Of a stretch of DNA of 64,000 nucleotides, positions 19,187 to 28,996 are shown piece after piece; position 1 is the stretch's first letter; the number at the start of each line of letters is the position of its first letter. Where the stretch lies: the NCBI GenBank assembly GCA_016933115.1, contig JAFGBL010000172.1:1-64000 (forward strand), in the 5' to 3' direction. Below the pieces are notes generated by a model. That model was given only the letters and a program-made list of their open reading frames with translations. It did no database searches and was not told the origin of the DNA. Position numbers and translations under genes: made by a program. The stretch is from Bacteroidales bacterium (GTDB lineage Bacteria; Bacteroidota; Bacteroidia; Bacteroidales; JAADJA01).

Positions 19187-20144
19187 TTGTCTTCTTTGTA
19201 TTTTGTTTGTTATAAGCTTGAATTATTTTCGTCACCAGTTTATGCCTGACTACATCCCTGTCATCGAGGTATATGAAATCGATACCATCAATCTCCTTTA
19301 AAATCCTTTCGGCCTGAAACAGTCCCGAAGCCTGGTTCCGAGGAAGATCGATCTGAGTGATGTCGCCTGTTACAATAAACCTCGACGACCTCCCCATCCT
19401 GGTGGTAAACATCTTCAACTGCATTTCGGTTGCATTCTGCGCTTCATCGAGTATGGCAAATGCATGGTCCAGTGTCCTTCCGCGCATGAATGCCAATGGT
19501 GCGATCTCGATTGTCCCGTCTTCCAGGTATTTCAGCAATTTTTGCATCGGGATCATATCACGCAAAGCATCATACAATGGCTGAAGGTAAGGATCCAGTT
19601 TATCCCGCAGATCGCCGGGCAAAAAACCCAGGTTCTCACCGGCTTCCACAGCAGGCCGCGTTAAAATGATCCTTTTCACTTCCTTTCTTTTCAACGCCCT
19701 CACTGCCAGTGCCACAGCGGTGTATGTTTTACCGGTTCCAGCAGGGCCGATGGCAAACACGAGGTCGTTTTTCTCAGAACTCTCGACCATTCGCTTTTGA
19801 TTTGGAGTAAGGGGTTTAACCAACAAACCGCCCCTGCCGTGAACCAGTATTCCATTTGCAGTATAATCTGGTTCGGAGCGGGAATAACCTTCATCTTCAC
19901 TAAAAATCTGATCAATCTCCAGTTCATCTATCTTCCCGAACTTCTCATAGTTTAATAACAACAAATTCATTTTTTGTTCAAAATCGTCCAATTCTTCATC
20001 ATTACCGATGGCTTTAATAACCTCACCACGGCTGATGATCTTTAATTTTGGGAAGTAAGATTTAATGAGGTTGATATTTTTATCATTAACTCCTAGTATT
20101 TCAAGCGGGCTGTAGGATGCAAGGTTGATGCTGCGTTCGTTCAT
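19179..20144 (-). CDS. phoH: PhoH-like ATPase
   Basis: A PhoH family protein with Walker [16 protein letters not shown], Walker [12 protein letters not shown], and the family blocks [17 protein letters not shown] and [15 protein letters not shown]. The role is likely RNA-linked, an NTPase associated with RNA quality control, but is poorly defined. I prefer the ATG at 20144 ([13 protein letters not shown], 321 residues) over the upstream ATG at 20180, because the family N-terminus begins about there. It heads a minus-strand run phoH-purC-degT and diverges from the SAM hydrolase gene. Confidence 0.9.
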   Translation of the reverse strand: MNERSINLASYSPLEILGVNDKNINLIKSYFPKLKIISRGEVIKAIGNDEELDDFEQKMNLLLLNYEKFGKIDELEIDQIFSEDEGYSRSEPDYTANGILVHGRGGLLVKPLTPNQKRMVESSEKNDLVFAIGPAGTGKTYTAVALAVRALKRKEVKRIILTRPAVEAGENLGFLPGDLRDKLDPYLQPLYDALRDMIPMQKLLKYLEDGTIEIAPLAFMRGRTLDHAFAILDEAQNATEMQLKMFTTRMGRSSRFIVTGDITQIDLPRNQASGLFQAERILKEIDGIDFIYLDDRDVVRHKLVTKIIQAYNKQNTKKTNE

Positions 20145-20225
20145 AGTTTGGGGTTCAACGGTTTTAAACCTGATCAGCAAATAAAAACAAGCGGTTTAAA
20201 AATTTATTCATTGTGGTTTAATTAC

Positions 20226-20233
20226 TACTTTTG
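20226..20233 (+). promoter_or_regulatory. -7 element upstream of the SAM hydrolase gene
   Basis: TACTTTTG matches TAnnTTTG, 57 bases before the ATG at 20290. The -33 box is not obvious. Confidence 0.4.
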
Positions 20234-20289
20234 ACAGGCACAAAATTAATGAATTTCATCACTGAACAGGAAGCGGACCTTATAAATTT

Positions 20290-21063
20290 ATGCCTATTAT
20301 AACTCTTACCAGCGACTGGGGTTTGAAAGATCATTATCTGGCTGCCGTAAAAGGCTCGATTTTGAAAAGATTGCCAGGTTGTACCATCGTCGACATTACA
20401 CATAGTATTCCTCCCTTTAATATTGAGCAGGCTGCTTTTGTTGTTAAAAATGCCTATCCCTACTTTCCTGATGGAACCATTCATATCCTCGGCATCAATA
20501 CGGAAGAATCGGATAAGCTCCCACATACGGTAATTGAAATCAACAACCAGTTTTTTATCGGAACCGATAATGGTATTTTTTCCTTGATTTTCGACAAACA
20601 ACCCGATCGTATCCTGGAACTGAACATTCCGCAGGATTCTGATTTTTTCACTTTTTCGACACGCGACCGGTTCGTGAAAGCAGCCATTCACATCGCACAG
20701 AACAAACCCCTGAAAGAGTTGGGTGAACCGAAATCCAAACTGAATGAGAAAATGTTGTTCAAGCCGGTTACGGATCAAAATAATATCAAAGGGCATGTGT
20801 TGTATATCGATGGTTACCAGAATATTATCACCAACATTGAAGAAAGCCTGTTTAAAGAAATCGGCCGTGGCCGTAAGTTCAGTATTCTTTTCCGCACTTA
20901 CAGCATCACCAAAATCAGTAAATCTTACACCGATGTAGCCCCAGGTGAAATTGTTGCCTTGTTCGATTCGAACCGGTATCTCGAAATAGCCATGAACCAG
21001 GGAAATGCAGCAGGTTTGCTCGGAATGGACTATAAGGACATGGTCCGCATTGAGTTTATCTGA
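20290..21063 (+). CDS. SAM hydrolase / SAM hydroxide adenosyltransferase (DUF62)
   Basis: A 257-residue member of the fluorinase/chlorinase-like DUF62 family. It has the opening ITLTSDWGLKDHYLAAVKG, the VDITHSIPPFNIEQAAFV block and the IGTDNGIFS motif. Most bacterial members hydrolyse S-adenosylmethionine to adenosine and methionine with an activated water; halide use is rare and would not be assumed here. The C-terminal domain (VLYIDGYQNIITNIEESLF) completes the trimer interface. It diverges from phoH and is followed by a DUF1801 gene on the same strand. Confidence 0.88.
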   Translation: MPIITLTSDWGLKDHYLAAVKGSILKRLPGCTIVDITHSIPPFNIEQAAFVVKNAYPYFPDGTIHILGINTEESDKLPHTVIEINNQFFIGTDNGIFSLIFDKQPDRILELNIPQDSDFFTFSTRDRFVKAAIHIAQNKPLKELGEPKSKLNEKMLFKPVTDQNNIKGHVLYIDGYQNIITNIEESLFKEIGRGRKFSILFRTYSITKISKSYTDVAPGEIVALFDSNRYLEIAMNQGNAAGLLGMDYKDMVRIEFI

Positions 21064-21118
21064 TAAACAAAAATCAATTGTTACTGTTAAATATTTCCAA
21101 CCATTTAATCAATTGATT

Positions 21119-21535
21119 ATGGCAGAATTAAAAACCAAACAAAATGATGGAGATGTTTTTTCATTCCTTAATGGGATTGAAGATGACCAAAAGCGGGAAG
21201 ACAGCTTATCGGTTCTTAAACTGATGAAAAAAATCACCGGTGAAGAGCCCAAAATGTGGGGATCAAGCATCGTGGGATTCGGTGATTATCATTACAAATA
21301 CGCGAGCGGAAGAGAAGGCGACTGGTTTTTTACCGGTTTTTCACCCCGTAAACAAGCACTTACCCTTTATATTATGGATTATGTTGGAAAGCATCAAAAT
21401 ATACTGGAAAACCTGGGCAAGTTTAAACATGGAAAAGGTTGTTTGTATGTGAAAAAACTGGACGATATCAATTTAAAAGTGCTGGAGGAATTGATACGTG
21501 AATCGGTTAAAAAGTTGAAATCATTAAATCAATAG
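21119..21535 (+). CDS. DUF1801 domain protein
   Basis: A 138-residue cytoplasmic protein of the YdhG/DUF1801 type. The conserved stretches are MKKITGEEPKMWGSSIVGFGDYHYKY, read here in two parts around EEPKMWG and IVGFGDYHYKY, and a C-terminal GKGCLYVKKLDDIN. I start it at the ATG at 21119 (MAELKTKQ); the longer frame beginning at 21005 overlaps the SAM hydrolase and has no family resemblance. The family's biochemical role is not known. Confidence 0.82.
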   Translation: MAELKTKQNDGDVFSFLNGIEDDQKREDSLSVLKLMKKITGEEPKMWGSSIVGFGDYHYKYASGREGDWFFTGFSPRKQALTLYIMDYVGKHQNILENLGKFKHGKGCLYVKKLDDINLKVLEELIRESVKKLKSLNQ

Positions 21536-21557
21536 AGGTGAAATATGTTACAAGGGT

Positions 21558-22790
21558 TTATTTGAAGAACAAATAAGCCATCAAAATAGCAGCGACAATT
21601 CCTGCGAAATCTGCGATCAGTCCGCAGGTTACTGCATATCTTGTATTTTTAATTCCAACCGATCCGAAATAAACTGCAATGATATAAAAGGTTGTATCGG
21701 TTGCTCCCTGTACCGTTGAAGCAACCCTTCCAACAAATGAATCAGCACCGAAGGTGTCCATCGCCTCCACCATCATACCCCGTGCACCACTACCACTCAA
21801 AGGTTTCATCAATGCAGTCGGCAAGGCTTCCACGAAAGCTGTATCTATTCCAATCGACTGGAATACCCACCTTACACCATCCGTAAACATTTCCATAGCC
21901 CCCGATGCCCTGAATGCACCTATAGCAACTAAAATAGCCACCAGGAACGGGATGATCTTAATTGCAATTTGAAAACCTTCTTTAGCTCCTTCAATAAATG
22001 TTTCGTAAATATTGATTTTTTTGCGGATGGCCAGGAGAATAAATGAAATAATAACCGAAAACAATATGAGTGAACTGGCAATTGATGAGATATTCGTAAT
22101 TTGTTCTTGTTCAAGTGTAGAAAAATAATAGATAACTCCAACTATCAGAACTGTCAATCCTCCCAGGTAGGCTAGGACAACTTTATTCAGCAGGTTAATT
22201 TTCTGATAAACTGCAACTGCCAATAGGCCGGCAATTGTTGAAAAATACGTCGCGAGCAGGATGGGGATAAAAATATCAGCAGGGTTGGCTGCTCCCAGCT
22301 GTGCACGGTAAACCATGATACTGATAGGTAAAATAGTGAGGCCGGAAGTATTTAAAACAAGGAACATGATCATGGCATTTGAAGCTGTATCCTTTGCCAT
22401 GTTTGTTTTTTGCATTTCCTCCATGGCTTTCAAACCCATTGGGGTAGCTGCATTATCCAATCCCAACATATTTGCGGAGATATTCAGCATCATTGGGCCA
22501 TAAGCAGGATGGTCATTTGGTAAATCAGGGAACAACCTGTTAAAGAATGGGCCGACAGCCCTGGCAAAAATATTGACAACACCTCCTTTTTCTCCAATTC
22601 GCATCAGCCCAAGCCACAGGGTAAGCACTCCTGTCAATCCCAATGAAATGGTAAACCCTGCATCAGCAGAATCAAATACACTGTTTATCATAGCTGGGAA
22701 AACTTCAATATCTCCAAAAAACACCAACCTGGCCAATCCAATAACAAAGGCGATCAGAAAGAAAAAAATCCAGATATAATTTAAAGCCAT
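21558..22790 (-). CDS. SpmA-SpmB fusion, nucleoside-recognition domain membrane protein
   Basis: A 410-residue integral membrane protein. Two Gate (nucleoside recognition) domains are joined: an SpmA-like first half (GLTGVLTLWLGLMRIGEKGG, NMLGLDNAATPMGLKAME) and an SpmB-like second half (KIIPFLVAILVAIGAFRASGAM, PLSGSGARGMMVEAM, STVQGATDTTFYIIAVYFG). In spore formers the two halves are separate genes; the fused form is common in non-sporulating Bacteroidota, where it is probably a transporter for a small molecule. It converges with the DUF1801 gene and has no operon partner. Confidence 0.85.
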   Translation of the reverse strand: MALNYIWIFFFLIAFVIGLARLVFFGDIEVFPAMINSVFDSADAGFTISLGLTGVLTLWLGLMRIGEKGGVVNIFARAVGPFFNRLFPDLPNDHPAYGPMMLNISANMLGLDNAATPMGLKAMEEMQKTNMAKDTASNAMIMFLVLNTSGLTILPISIMVYRAQLGAANPADIFIPILLATYFSTIAGLLAVAVYQKINLLNKVVLAYLGGLTVLIVGVIYYFSTLEQEQITNISSIASSLILFSVIISFILLAIRKKINIYETFIEGAKEGFQIAIKIIPFLVAILVAIGAFRASGAMEMFTDGVRWVFQSIGIDTAFVEALPTALMKPLSGSGARGMMVEAMDTFGADSFVGRVASTVQGATDTTFYIIAVYFGSVGIKNTRYAVTCGLIADFAGIVAAILMAYLFFK

Positions 22791-22979
22791 ATTAATTTAT
22801 CAACAGCAATGCCCGAAATTAATTTATTTATCTACACATTTAAAGCTTCAATCAAATTCTTTACTAAGAATTACCTGTTAATAATGAATCCTTTATCAAA
22901 TTTTGTCAATGTTAACGATTATATGAAAGGAGGATGTAAAAAAAATTGTTATTTTTACGGCTTCTTAATAATGTGTTAT

Positions 22980-23008
22980 TTTGAGTGTCTTTCATAGATA
23001 TATCTTTA
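22980..23008 (+). promoter_or_regulatory. possible promoter of the acyl-CoA carboxylase operon
   Basis: TTTG at 22980-22983 and TATCTTTA at 23001-23008 with a 17-base spacer; the -7 box has one mismatch to TAnnTTTG. The carboxylase ATG is 37 bases on. Confidence 0.35.
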
Positions 23009-23045
23009 TTTTCAACACACATCGAAAAGTTTAATCATACCATTT

Positions 23046-24554
23046 ATGATAAAAAAAATACTTGTAGCCAACAGGGGTGAGATTGCTGTAAGGGTAATGA
23101 GGACATGCCGGGAAATGGGCATTCATTCGGTTGCCGTTTTTTCGGATGCCGATCGCAATGCCATGCATGTAAGATATGCCGATGAAGCCTATCACATCGG
23201 GCCTTCCCCTTCCAGTGAAAGCTATCTGGATATCGACAAAATAATTGCTGCAGCTAAAAAATCAAAAGCCGATGCCATCCATCCGGGGTATGGTTTCTTG
23301 TCGGAAAATGCTGAATTCTCCAAAAGATGCAGTAAAGAAGGCATAAAGTTTATTGGGCCATCAGCCGATTCAATTGCTGCGATGGGGGATAAAATTACCG
23401 CCCGAAGAGCCATTACCAGGGCCGGAGTACCAATTGTTCCGGGAACAACAGATCCCCTCACTTCTGATGAAGATGCATTAAAAGTGATTAAAGGCATTGG
23501 CCTTCCTGTGATGATAAAAGCATCAGCAGGTGGGGGTGGAAAAGGTATGCGGCTGGTAAGCAATGAAAAGGATATCATTCCTTCACTCAGGGCAGCCAAA
23601 TCGGAAGCCAGGGCTTCATTTGGTAATGACGCTGTTTATGTTGAAAAATACATTTCATCACCGCACCACATCGAATTTCAAATTCTGGCCGATCAATACG
23701 GGAACGTAATTCACTTGTTTGAGCGGGAATGTTCAGTTCAGCGAAGACATCAAAAAGTGATTGAAGAAACACCGAGTCCGCTCCTTACATCGGAAATCAG
23801 GGAAGAAATGGGTAGCCACGCCGTAGCTGTTGCCAAGGCTGCAAGTTACGAGGGAGCAGGCACCATTGAATTCATCGTGGATGAGAACCTGAATTATTTT
23901 TTTCTCGAAATGAATACGAGGCTTCAGGTAGAGCATCCCATTACAGAAAGGGTCGTAGGTATAGATCTTGTGAGGGAACAAATCAATATTGCAAATGGAT
24001 TTGAACTGACATATAAACAGAACGAAGTCACGCAAAATGGCCATGCCATTGAATGCCGTATTTACGCGGAAGACCCGGATAATAATTTTATTCCGAGTCC
24101 CGGAGTCATTCAGCATATTACTGAGCCCCTTGGTTTTGGCGTCAGGCATGATGGATATGTTTATGAAGGGTATGAAATACCAATGTATTATGACCCGCTT
24201 ATTTCCAAGTTGATCATTTGGGGAAAAACCAGGGACGAAGCCATTGCCAGGATGAAAAGAGCCCTGTTCGCATATAAAATAACCGGTGTTAAAACATCCA
24301 TAAAATTCCTTGAGCGAATCATGAATACACCGGATTTTGTAAACGGGAATTATAACACTCATTTCATTGAAAAAAACTGGAAGTTTTTGCAGGATGAAGA
24401 TAAATGCACCGGAGATTGTAAAGCAATGGCCATCATAGCCGCATTTATTGACTATCAAAACAGGATTAAGGAAGTGAAGGGTAAAATGAACACTAAATCA
24501 TCAGGCTCCAACTGGAAATCTTGTAATCGTAAGAAAAGCATGTTAAGATTATAA
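23046..24554 (+). CDS. accC: biotin carboxylase subunit of an acyl-CoA carboxylase
   Basis: A 502-residue biotin carboxylase that uses ATP and bicarbonate to carboxylate the biotin carrier. It shows KILVANRGEIAVRVMRTCREMG, the ATP-grasp glycine loop KASAGGGGKGMRLV, ERECSVQRRHQKVIEE and EMNTRLQVEHPITE. About 50 residues follow the canonical core, ending in a Ser/Lys-rich tail. The three genes encoding this subunit, a carrier and a carboxyltransferase are clustered with gaps of 11 and 39 bases, a layout typical of propionyl-CoA/methylmalonyl-CoA enzymes rather than of fatty-acid AccABCD. Confidence 0.93.
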   Translation: MIKKILVANRGEIAVRVMRTCREMGIHSVAVFSDADRNAMHVRYADEAYHIGPSPSSESYLDIDKIIAAAKKSKADAIHPGYGFLSENAEFSKRCSKEGIKFIGPSADSIAAMGDKITARRAITRAGVPIVPGTTDPLTSDEDALKVIKGIGLPVMIKASAGGGGKGMRLVSNEKDIIPSLRAAKSEARASFGNDAVYVEKYISSPHHIEFQILADQYGNVIHLFERECSVQRRHQKVIEETPSPLLTSEIREEMGSHAVAVAKAASYEGAGTIEFIVDENLNYFFLEMNTRLQVEHPITERVVGIDLVREQINIANGFELTYKQNEVTQNGHAIECRIYAEDPDNNFIPSPGVIQHITEPLGFGVRHDGYVYEGYEIPMYYDPLISKLIIWGKTRDEAIARMKRALFAYKITGVKTSIKFLERIMNTPDFVNGNYNTHFIEKNWKFLQDEDKCTGDCKAMAIIAAFIDYQNRIKEVKGKMNTKSSGSNWKSCNRKKSMLRL

Positions 24555-24565
24555 TAAAAAGTATT

Positions 24566-25072
24566 ATGGCTTTAGAAATTAATATAGACGGAAAATCCGT
24601 CAGCGTTGAATTGATCGGACAGGTTGGCAACCGACATCAGATTTCCATCAATGGAAAGGTATATGATGTTGATCTGGTTCAGGTGGAGAAAGGTGTGTAC
24701 TCAATTTTATACAAGAACAAATCTTACAATGTTGAACTGACACAGGGAAAAATACCCAAAACCTATACCATCAATACCCTATATAATTCATACGACATCA
24801 GTATAATGGATGCCGAAGCCAAGTACCTGAAAGGCCGATCGCATGACCACCTGGATGATGGAACTACCATCTCCTCACCCATGCCCGGAAAAGTGGTAAG
24901 GGTACTTGTGAATGAAGGAGAAAAGGTGGTTGCCGGTGATACGGTGATTATTATTTCAGCCATGAAAATGGAAAGCGAATATAAAGTAAAAAAAGACCGG
25001 ACCATTAAAAAGATCCTGGTAAAAGAGGGAGATACCATTGATGGAAGCCAGCCATTGATAATCACCGAGTAA
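24566..25072 (+). CDS. biotin carboxyl carrier protein
   Basis: A 168-residue carrier. The C-terminal biotinyl domain begins near ISSPMPGKVVRVLV and has the AMKM motif with Lys134 as the expected biotinylation site. The N-terminal hundred residues are a beta-rich region that probably docks onto the partner subunits. It shuttles the carboxyl group between the biotin carboxylase and the carboxyltransferase encoded on either side. Unlike the short (about 140-residue) carriers of sodium-pumping decarboxylases, there is no Pro/Ala-rich linker. Confidence 0.93.
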   Translation: MALEINIDGKSVSVELIGQVGNRHQISINGKVYDVDLVQVEKGVYSILYKNKSYNVELTQGKIPKTYTINTLYNSYDISIMDAEAKYLKGRSHDHLDDGTTISSPMPGKVVRVLVNEGEKVVAGDTVIIISAMKMESEYKVKKDRTIKKILVKEGDTIDGSQPLIITE

Positions 25073-25111
25073 TTATTATTACATTCACGGAAAATATAAA
25101 GGAAAAATATT

Positions 25112-26647
25112 ATGGGGTTAGACGAAAAATACAATCAGTTTGAAGAAAGAAGCAAATTAGCTGAATTAGGTGGAGGAAAAGAACGAATTGACAAACAACA
25201 TAATGCGGGTAGAAAAACTGCTCGGGAACGGATCAATGACTTGCTCGATCCGGATACTTTTGTTGAAACAGATAAATTTGTAACTCACAGGGCTACTGAT
25301 TTCGGAATCGACAAAAACAGAATTCTGGGCGATGGAGTTGTTGCCGGCCATGGGAAAATAGACGGACGCCTGGTATTTGTTTTCGCACAGGATTTTACTG
25401 TTTTCGGCGGTACTTTAAGCCGGGCGAATGCAGATAAGATCACCAAGATCATGGATCTGGCCTTAAAAATGGGCGCTCCTGTTATCGGCCTTAATGATTC
25501 CGGAGGGGCTCGTATACAGGAAGGTGTGGAAAGCCTGGCCGGTTATGCCGATATTTTTTATCGAAATACAATCGCCTCTGGAGTTATACCACAGATTTCT
25601 GCTGTGTTGGGCCCTTGCGCCGGTGGTGCGGTTTATTCACCTGCCATTACCGATTTTATCATGATGGTAAAAGATACCAGCTACATGTTTGTAACCGGAC
25701 CTGATGTCATTAAAACAGTAACCCATGAGGAGGTTACCAAAGAAGACCTCGGTGGTGCCATGACCCATAACTCCAAAAGTGGCGTAGCTCATTTCATTGC
25801 TGAAAATGATGAGAATGCTATGATGATGATACGGGAACTGATCAGTTTCATCCCCTCCAATAATCTGGAGGACCCACCGATAAAGCCCTGTACTGATGAT
25901 ATCTACAGGGAGGATGAAAGACTTCAGACAATTGTACCTGATGATCCGAATAAACCTTATGACATGAAAGAAATTATCACCACAGTAGTGGATGAGCATA
26001 ATTTCTTTGAAGTGATGCCTTACTATGCTCAAAATATCATTGTCGGATTTGCCAGGTTTGGTGGAAGACCGGTTGGTATTGTAGCAAACCAGCCTGGCAA
26101 TCTTGCAGGTGTTCTTGACATTAGTTCTTCGGTAAAAGGAGCTCGTTTTGTCAGATTTTGCGATGCATTCAACATCCCATTGGTAACTTTTGTTGATGTT
26201 CCCGGATTTCTTCCCGGTACGGCCCAGGAATTCGGAGGAATTATAAAGCATGGGGCAAAATTGTTATTTGCTTTTGCCGAAGCTACTGTCCCAAAAATCA
26301 CGCTCATTACTCGCAAAGCCTATGGCGGAGCTTATGACGTGATGTCGAGCAAACACATCGGCGCCGATGTTAACTTCGCATACCCAACTGCAGAGATTGC
26401 CGTTATGGGACCTGAAGGTGCAGTTAACATCATTTTTAGGGATAAACTAAGTGATGAAGATAAAAAGCAGGCTGTTGAAGAATATAAGAAAACTTTCGCC
26501 AGTCCCTATAAAGCTGCAGCTTTAGGTTATATAGACGAAATTATATATCCCAAACAGACGCGTTTTAAAATAATTCAGGCACTTGAAATGACACAGAACA
26601 AGGCGAAATCACATCCGCCCAAGAAACATGGAAATATACCATTGTAA
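25112..26647 (+). CDS. acyl-CoA carboxylase carboxyltransferase (propionyl-CoA/methylmalonyl-CoA type)
   Basis: A 511-residue carboxyltransferase with both crotonase-fold halves. It has the N-terminal [22 protein letters not shown] block, [18 protein letters not shown], the oxyanion pocket [14 protein letters not shown], and in the second half [13 protein letters not shown] and [14 protein letters not shown]. This architecture is that of propionyl-CoA carboxylase beta or methylmalonyl-CoA decarboxylase alpha (MmdA). In a fermenter it would interconvert methylmalonyl-CoA and propionyl-CoA. No membrane decarboxylase beta subunit follows, so a sodium pump is not supported here. It ends one base before the convergent Hpt gene. 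Confidence 0.92.
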   Translation: MGLDEKYNQFEERSKLAELGGGKERIDKQHNAGRKTARERINDLLDPDTFVETDKFVTHRATDFGIDKNRILGDGVVAGHGKIDGRLVFVFAQDFTVFGGTLSRANADKITKIMDLALKMGAPVIGLNDSGGARIQEGVESLAGYADIFYRNTIASGVIPQISAVLGPCAGGAVYSPAITDFIMMVKDTSYMFVTGPDVIKTVTHEEVTKEDLGGAMTHNSKSGVAHFIAENDENAMMMIRELISFIPSNNLEDPPIKPCTDDIYREDERLQTIVPDDPNKPYDMKEIITTVVDEHNFFEVMPYYAQNIIVGFARFGGRPVGIVANQPGNLAGVLDISSSVKGARFVRFCDAFNIPLVTFVDVPGFLPGTAQEFGGIIKHGAKLLFAFAEATVPKITLITRKAYGGAYDVMSSKHIGADVNFAYPTAEIAVMGPEGAVNIIFRDKLSDEDKKQAVEEYKKTFASPYKAAALGYIDEIIYPKQTRFKIIQALEMTQNKAKSHPPKKHGNIPL

Positions 26648-27040
26648 TTAAGCTTTGGGAGCTTTTTCGTTTTCGGTAAGTTGTTTGCTTAGGATTTCCT
26701 TTTCCTGTTTAACCTGTTCAATGGCATTGTTGAGGGTTGTATTGATACGCTCTACCAATTGAGGAACTTCATCCAGGTTAATGTTGTCCCTGGTATTATT
26801 CTCAAGCCTGCGAATATCTTGTTTTATCTCATTGATACAAAAAATATCAACAGAAGATTTAAGTTTATGGGCAAGCTTACTTACTCCATCCATATCGTTC
26901 TTCTCATAACAAATATTCAGTTCGGAAAGGCTTTCCGGAGTGGCTTGCAGAAAGATTTTTATCATTTGAAAAATGGCACTTCTATCGCCCCCGAGCATTT
27001 CATCAAGATTGGTAAGGTCAAACAATTTTTTAGCTTCCAT
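26648..27040 (-). CDS. Hpt-domain phosphotransfer protein
   Basis: A 130-residue stand-alone histidine phosphotransfer domain. The phospho-acceptor is in the AHKLKSSVDIFC motif, within a four-helix arrangement; the C-terminal 30 residues are a charged helix. It would relay phosphate between a hybrid kinase and a response regulator. The nearest regulator is the sigma-54 activator 230 bases upstream on the same strand, a plausible partner, though no hybrid kinase is adjacent. Confidence 0.85.
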   Translation of the reverse strand: MEAKKLFDLTNLDEMLGGDRSAIFQMIKIFLQATPESLSELNICYEKNDMDGVSKLAHKLKSSVDIFCINEIKQDIRRLENNTRDNINLDEVPQLVERINTTLNNAIEQVKQEKEILSKQLTENEKAPKA

Positions 27041-27270
27041 TGATTGTAAGGTATTTTTATTTGAATTAAAATTTGTTTATAATAATTTGATATTTAGGTT
27101 TAGCAACTATTATACCACACATTCAAACACTTGTATTTAAAGCTTTTATAATAATTTTACAACTTCAATTATTTCCCCTTTTGATAATTCAATTTAAAAA
27201 ATGGAAATTAATATAAATTGTCGATGATTATCAATTGATCTTATTAATATTCCAACAAAAACTGCCAAAA

Positions 27271-28614
27271 TCAGATTTCGTTGTTTTTAAGCATTCTATA
27301 GATCGTCGACTTCCCGATATCCAGTTTCTTGGCTACGACCATTACATTGTTATTATATTTTTGAAGATAGTACTTTACAATCTTGTTGACATACCCTTGT
27401 AAGGTATCTTCTTCCAAAAGAAAATCACTTTTTGCATTTGTTGAATTGAAAGTTACGTGCTCGTCCTCAATGACGGCAGTGTTGGTCATAACACAGGCAA
27501 GTTCCATAACTGCTTTCAACTCCCTTACATTACCCGGAAATGGATACTTCATTAGTTTTTCCTGGGCTTTTGCCGAAATATCCAGCTTATTCATTTTATT
27601 TTCCCTGCAGAAATCATCTACAAAAAATTTGGCCAAAATCAGAATATCATTTCCCCGGTAACGAAGTGGCGGAATTTCGATAGGTAATCCCAACAACCTG
27701 TAATAAAGATCTTCACGAAAATTGCCCTTTTGAACCTCCTTAGCTAAATTCCGGTTGGTAGCAACAATTACACGTGCATCAAATTTAACCGGCTTGTTAC
27801 CGCCCACACGGTACAACTCCTTTTCCTGGATCACGCGCAATAACTTGGCTTGCATATTCAGATCCATTTCACCAATCTCATCCAAAAAAATGGTTCCTTT
27901 GTTGGCCACCTCAAATTTTCCTATTTTCCGGGCGTTTGCACCCGTGAATGATCCTTTTTCATGGCCAAACATTTCACTCTCGATCAATTCACTTGGAATC
28001 GCCGTAACATTAATTGGAACAAACGTATGTCTTGACCTTGGGGAATTATAGTGAATGGCTTTAGCGACCAGTTCTTTTCCTGTTCCGGTTTCACCGTAGA
28101 GAGAGACTGTTATATTTGTTTTAGTTGCTTTTTCAATTAGTCCGAATATTTGCTTGATAGCAGGACTATTCCCCTTTATGATCTTCTTAAATTCATATTT
28201 TTTCCCGATTTCTTCCTTCAGGACGTTGATCTCTTCCTTTAATTCCAGGCGTTCCTTGATGTTTTTCAAGGTGTTCCATAACCGTTCCTTGGTATCTTCA
28301 TCCTTTACAAAATAGTCATAGGCTCCTTCCTTTAACAATTTAACGGCAGTTGCTACATCTTCCTGACCCGAAACAATAACGATGGGTATTTCATTGCTGA
28401 ATTCCCTAACCCTTCTAATCACCTCAAAGCCCGACATATCCGGGAGAGAATAATCCAAAGATATGAGTGAAGGATTCAAATATAGATTTTTAAGGCATTC
28501 CGTCCCTGTCTCAAATTTAAAAACTTCATTGTCAGGATTTAACGACAAATGGTACTTGAGCATCTCACCATACAACGGATCATCCTCCACAACGAATATC
28601 TTGAACGAACTCAT
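27271..28614 (-). CDS. sigma-54-dependent response regulator (NtrC family)
   Basis: A 447-residue regulator with three parts: an N-terminal receiver (phospho-acceptor Asp54, conserved Lys in YFVKDED), a sigma-54-interacting AAA+ domain (Walker A GETGTGKE at 174-181, GSFTGA loop at 221-226, Walker B TIFLDE at 242-247), and a C-terminal Fis-type helix-turn-helix (VAKKLDIGKSTIYRML). The GAFTGA loop has Ser in place of Ala at position two, a common variant. It would remodel sigma-54 polymerase after phosphorylation. Two copies of a TTCCCA-N3-TGARAA motif lie in the region just upstream. Targets are unknown. Confidence 0.95.
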   Translation of the reverse strand: MSSFKIFVVEDDPLYGEMLKYHLSLNPDNEVFKFETGTECLKNLYLNPSLISLDYSLPDMSGFEVIRRVREFSNEIPIVIVSGQEDVATAVKLLKEGAYDYFVKDEDTKERLWNTLKNIKERLELKEEINVLKEEIGKKYEFKKIIKGNSPAIKQIFGLIEKATKTNITVSLYGETGTGKELVAKAIHYNSPRSRHTFVPINVTAIPSELIESEMFGHEKGSFTGANARKIGKFEVANKGTIFLDEIGEMDLNMQAKLLRVIQEKELYRVGGNKPVKFDARVIVATNRNLAKEVQKGNFREDLYYRLLGLPIEIPPLRYRGNDILILAKFFVDDFCRENKMNKLDISAKAQEKLMKYPFPGNVRELKAVMELACVMTNTAVIEDEHVTFNSTNAKSDFLLEEDTLQGYVNKIVKYYLQKYNNNVMVVAKKLDIGKSTIYRMLKNNEI

Positions 28615-28996
28615 ACAAGCAACGGTTTAAATTTTCGAATTTACTACAATTTTTTCAGAGTTTCCCAAAATGAGAATGTTTTTTCAATTAATCCTATTTC
28701 CATGTTTTGAACTCATTGTGAAAACTCATATTAATCTTATTGATTTGTTTTTCTGATTATTATAAATTATTAAATGCTTCCACATTCCAAATCCTGGGAT
28801 ATTACGAATATTAATAACTAATTGTTTCATAAATGATTTATTAAAGCCATGGTAAATGATTCCCAAAATGAAAATCTTTCCAAATTAATTTTCACTTTCA
28901 AGTATTACTTTGATTTATTTCCTTTTCAATCTCATTAAAGTTGCTGATTTTTAATTCGTAATTTTGCAAATTCAAAATTTTCCAGATTCAGATAAA
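28615..28996. other. intergenic region with a paired TTCCCAAAATGA motif
   Basis: 382 AT-rich bases between two divergent genes. TTCCCAAAATGAGAA at 28662-28676 is an imperfect palindrome, and TTCCCAAAATGAAAA at 28860-28874 is a near copy about 200 bases away. A -7 element, TAATTTTG at 28959-28966, serves the plus-strand gene. No coding sequence was seen. Confidence 0.6.
28959..28966 (+). promoter_or_regulatory. -7 element of the PHP-type gene
   Basis: TAATTTTG followed by C fits TAnnTTTG and overlaps a TTG at 28964 that would otherwise be the longest start of the next gene; this argues for the later ATG at 28997. Confidence 0.45.

Noticed and set aside
20218-20796. 192-codon minus-strand frame
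   Set aside because: Complement of the SAM hydrolase gene, which has family motifs throughout.
22809-22997. 62-codon frame upstream of accC
   Set aside because: AT-rich, no family resemblance, and it overlaps the possible carboxylase promoter.
28964-28996. TTG start for the PHP-type gene
   Set aside because: It lies within a good -7 promoter element; the ATG at 28997 directly precedes the membrane segment.
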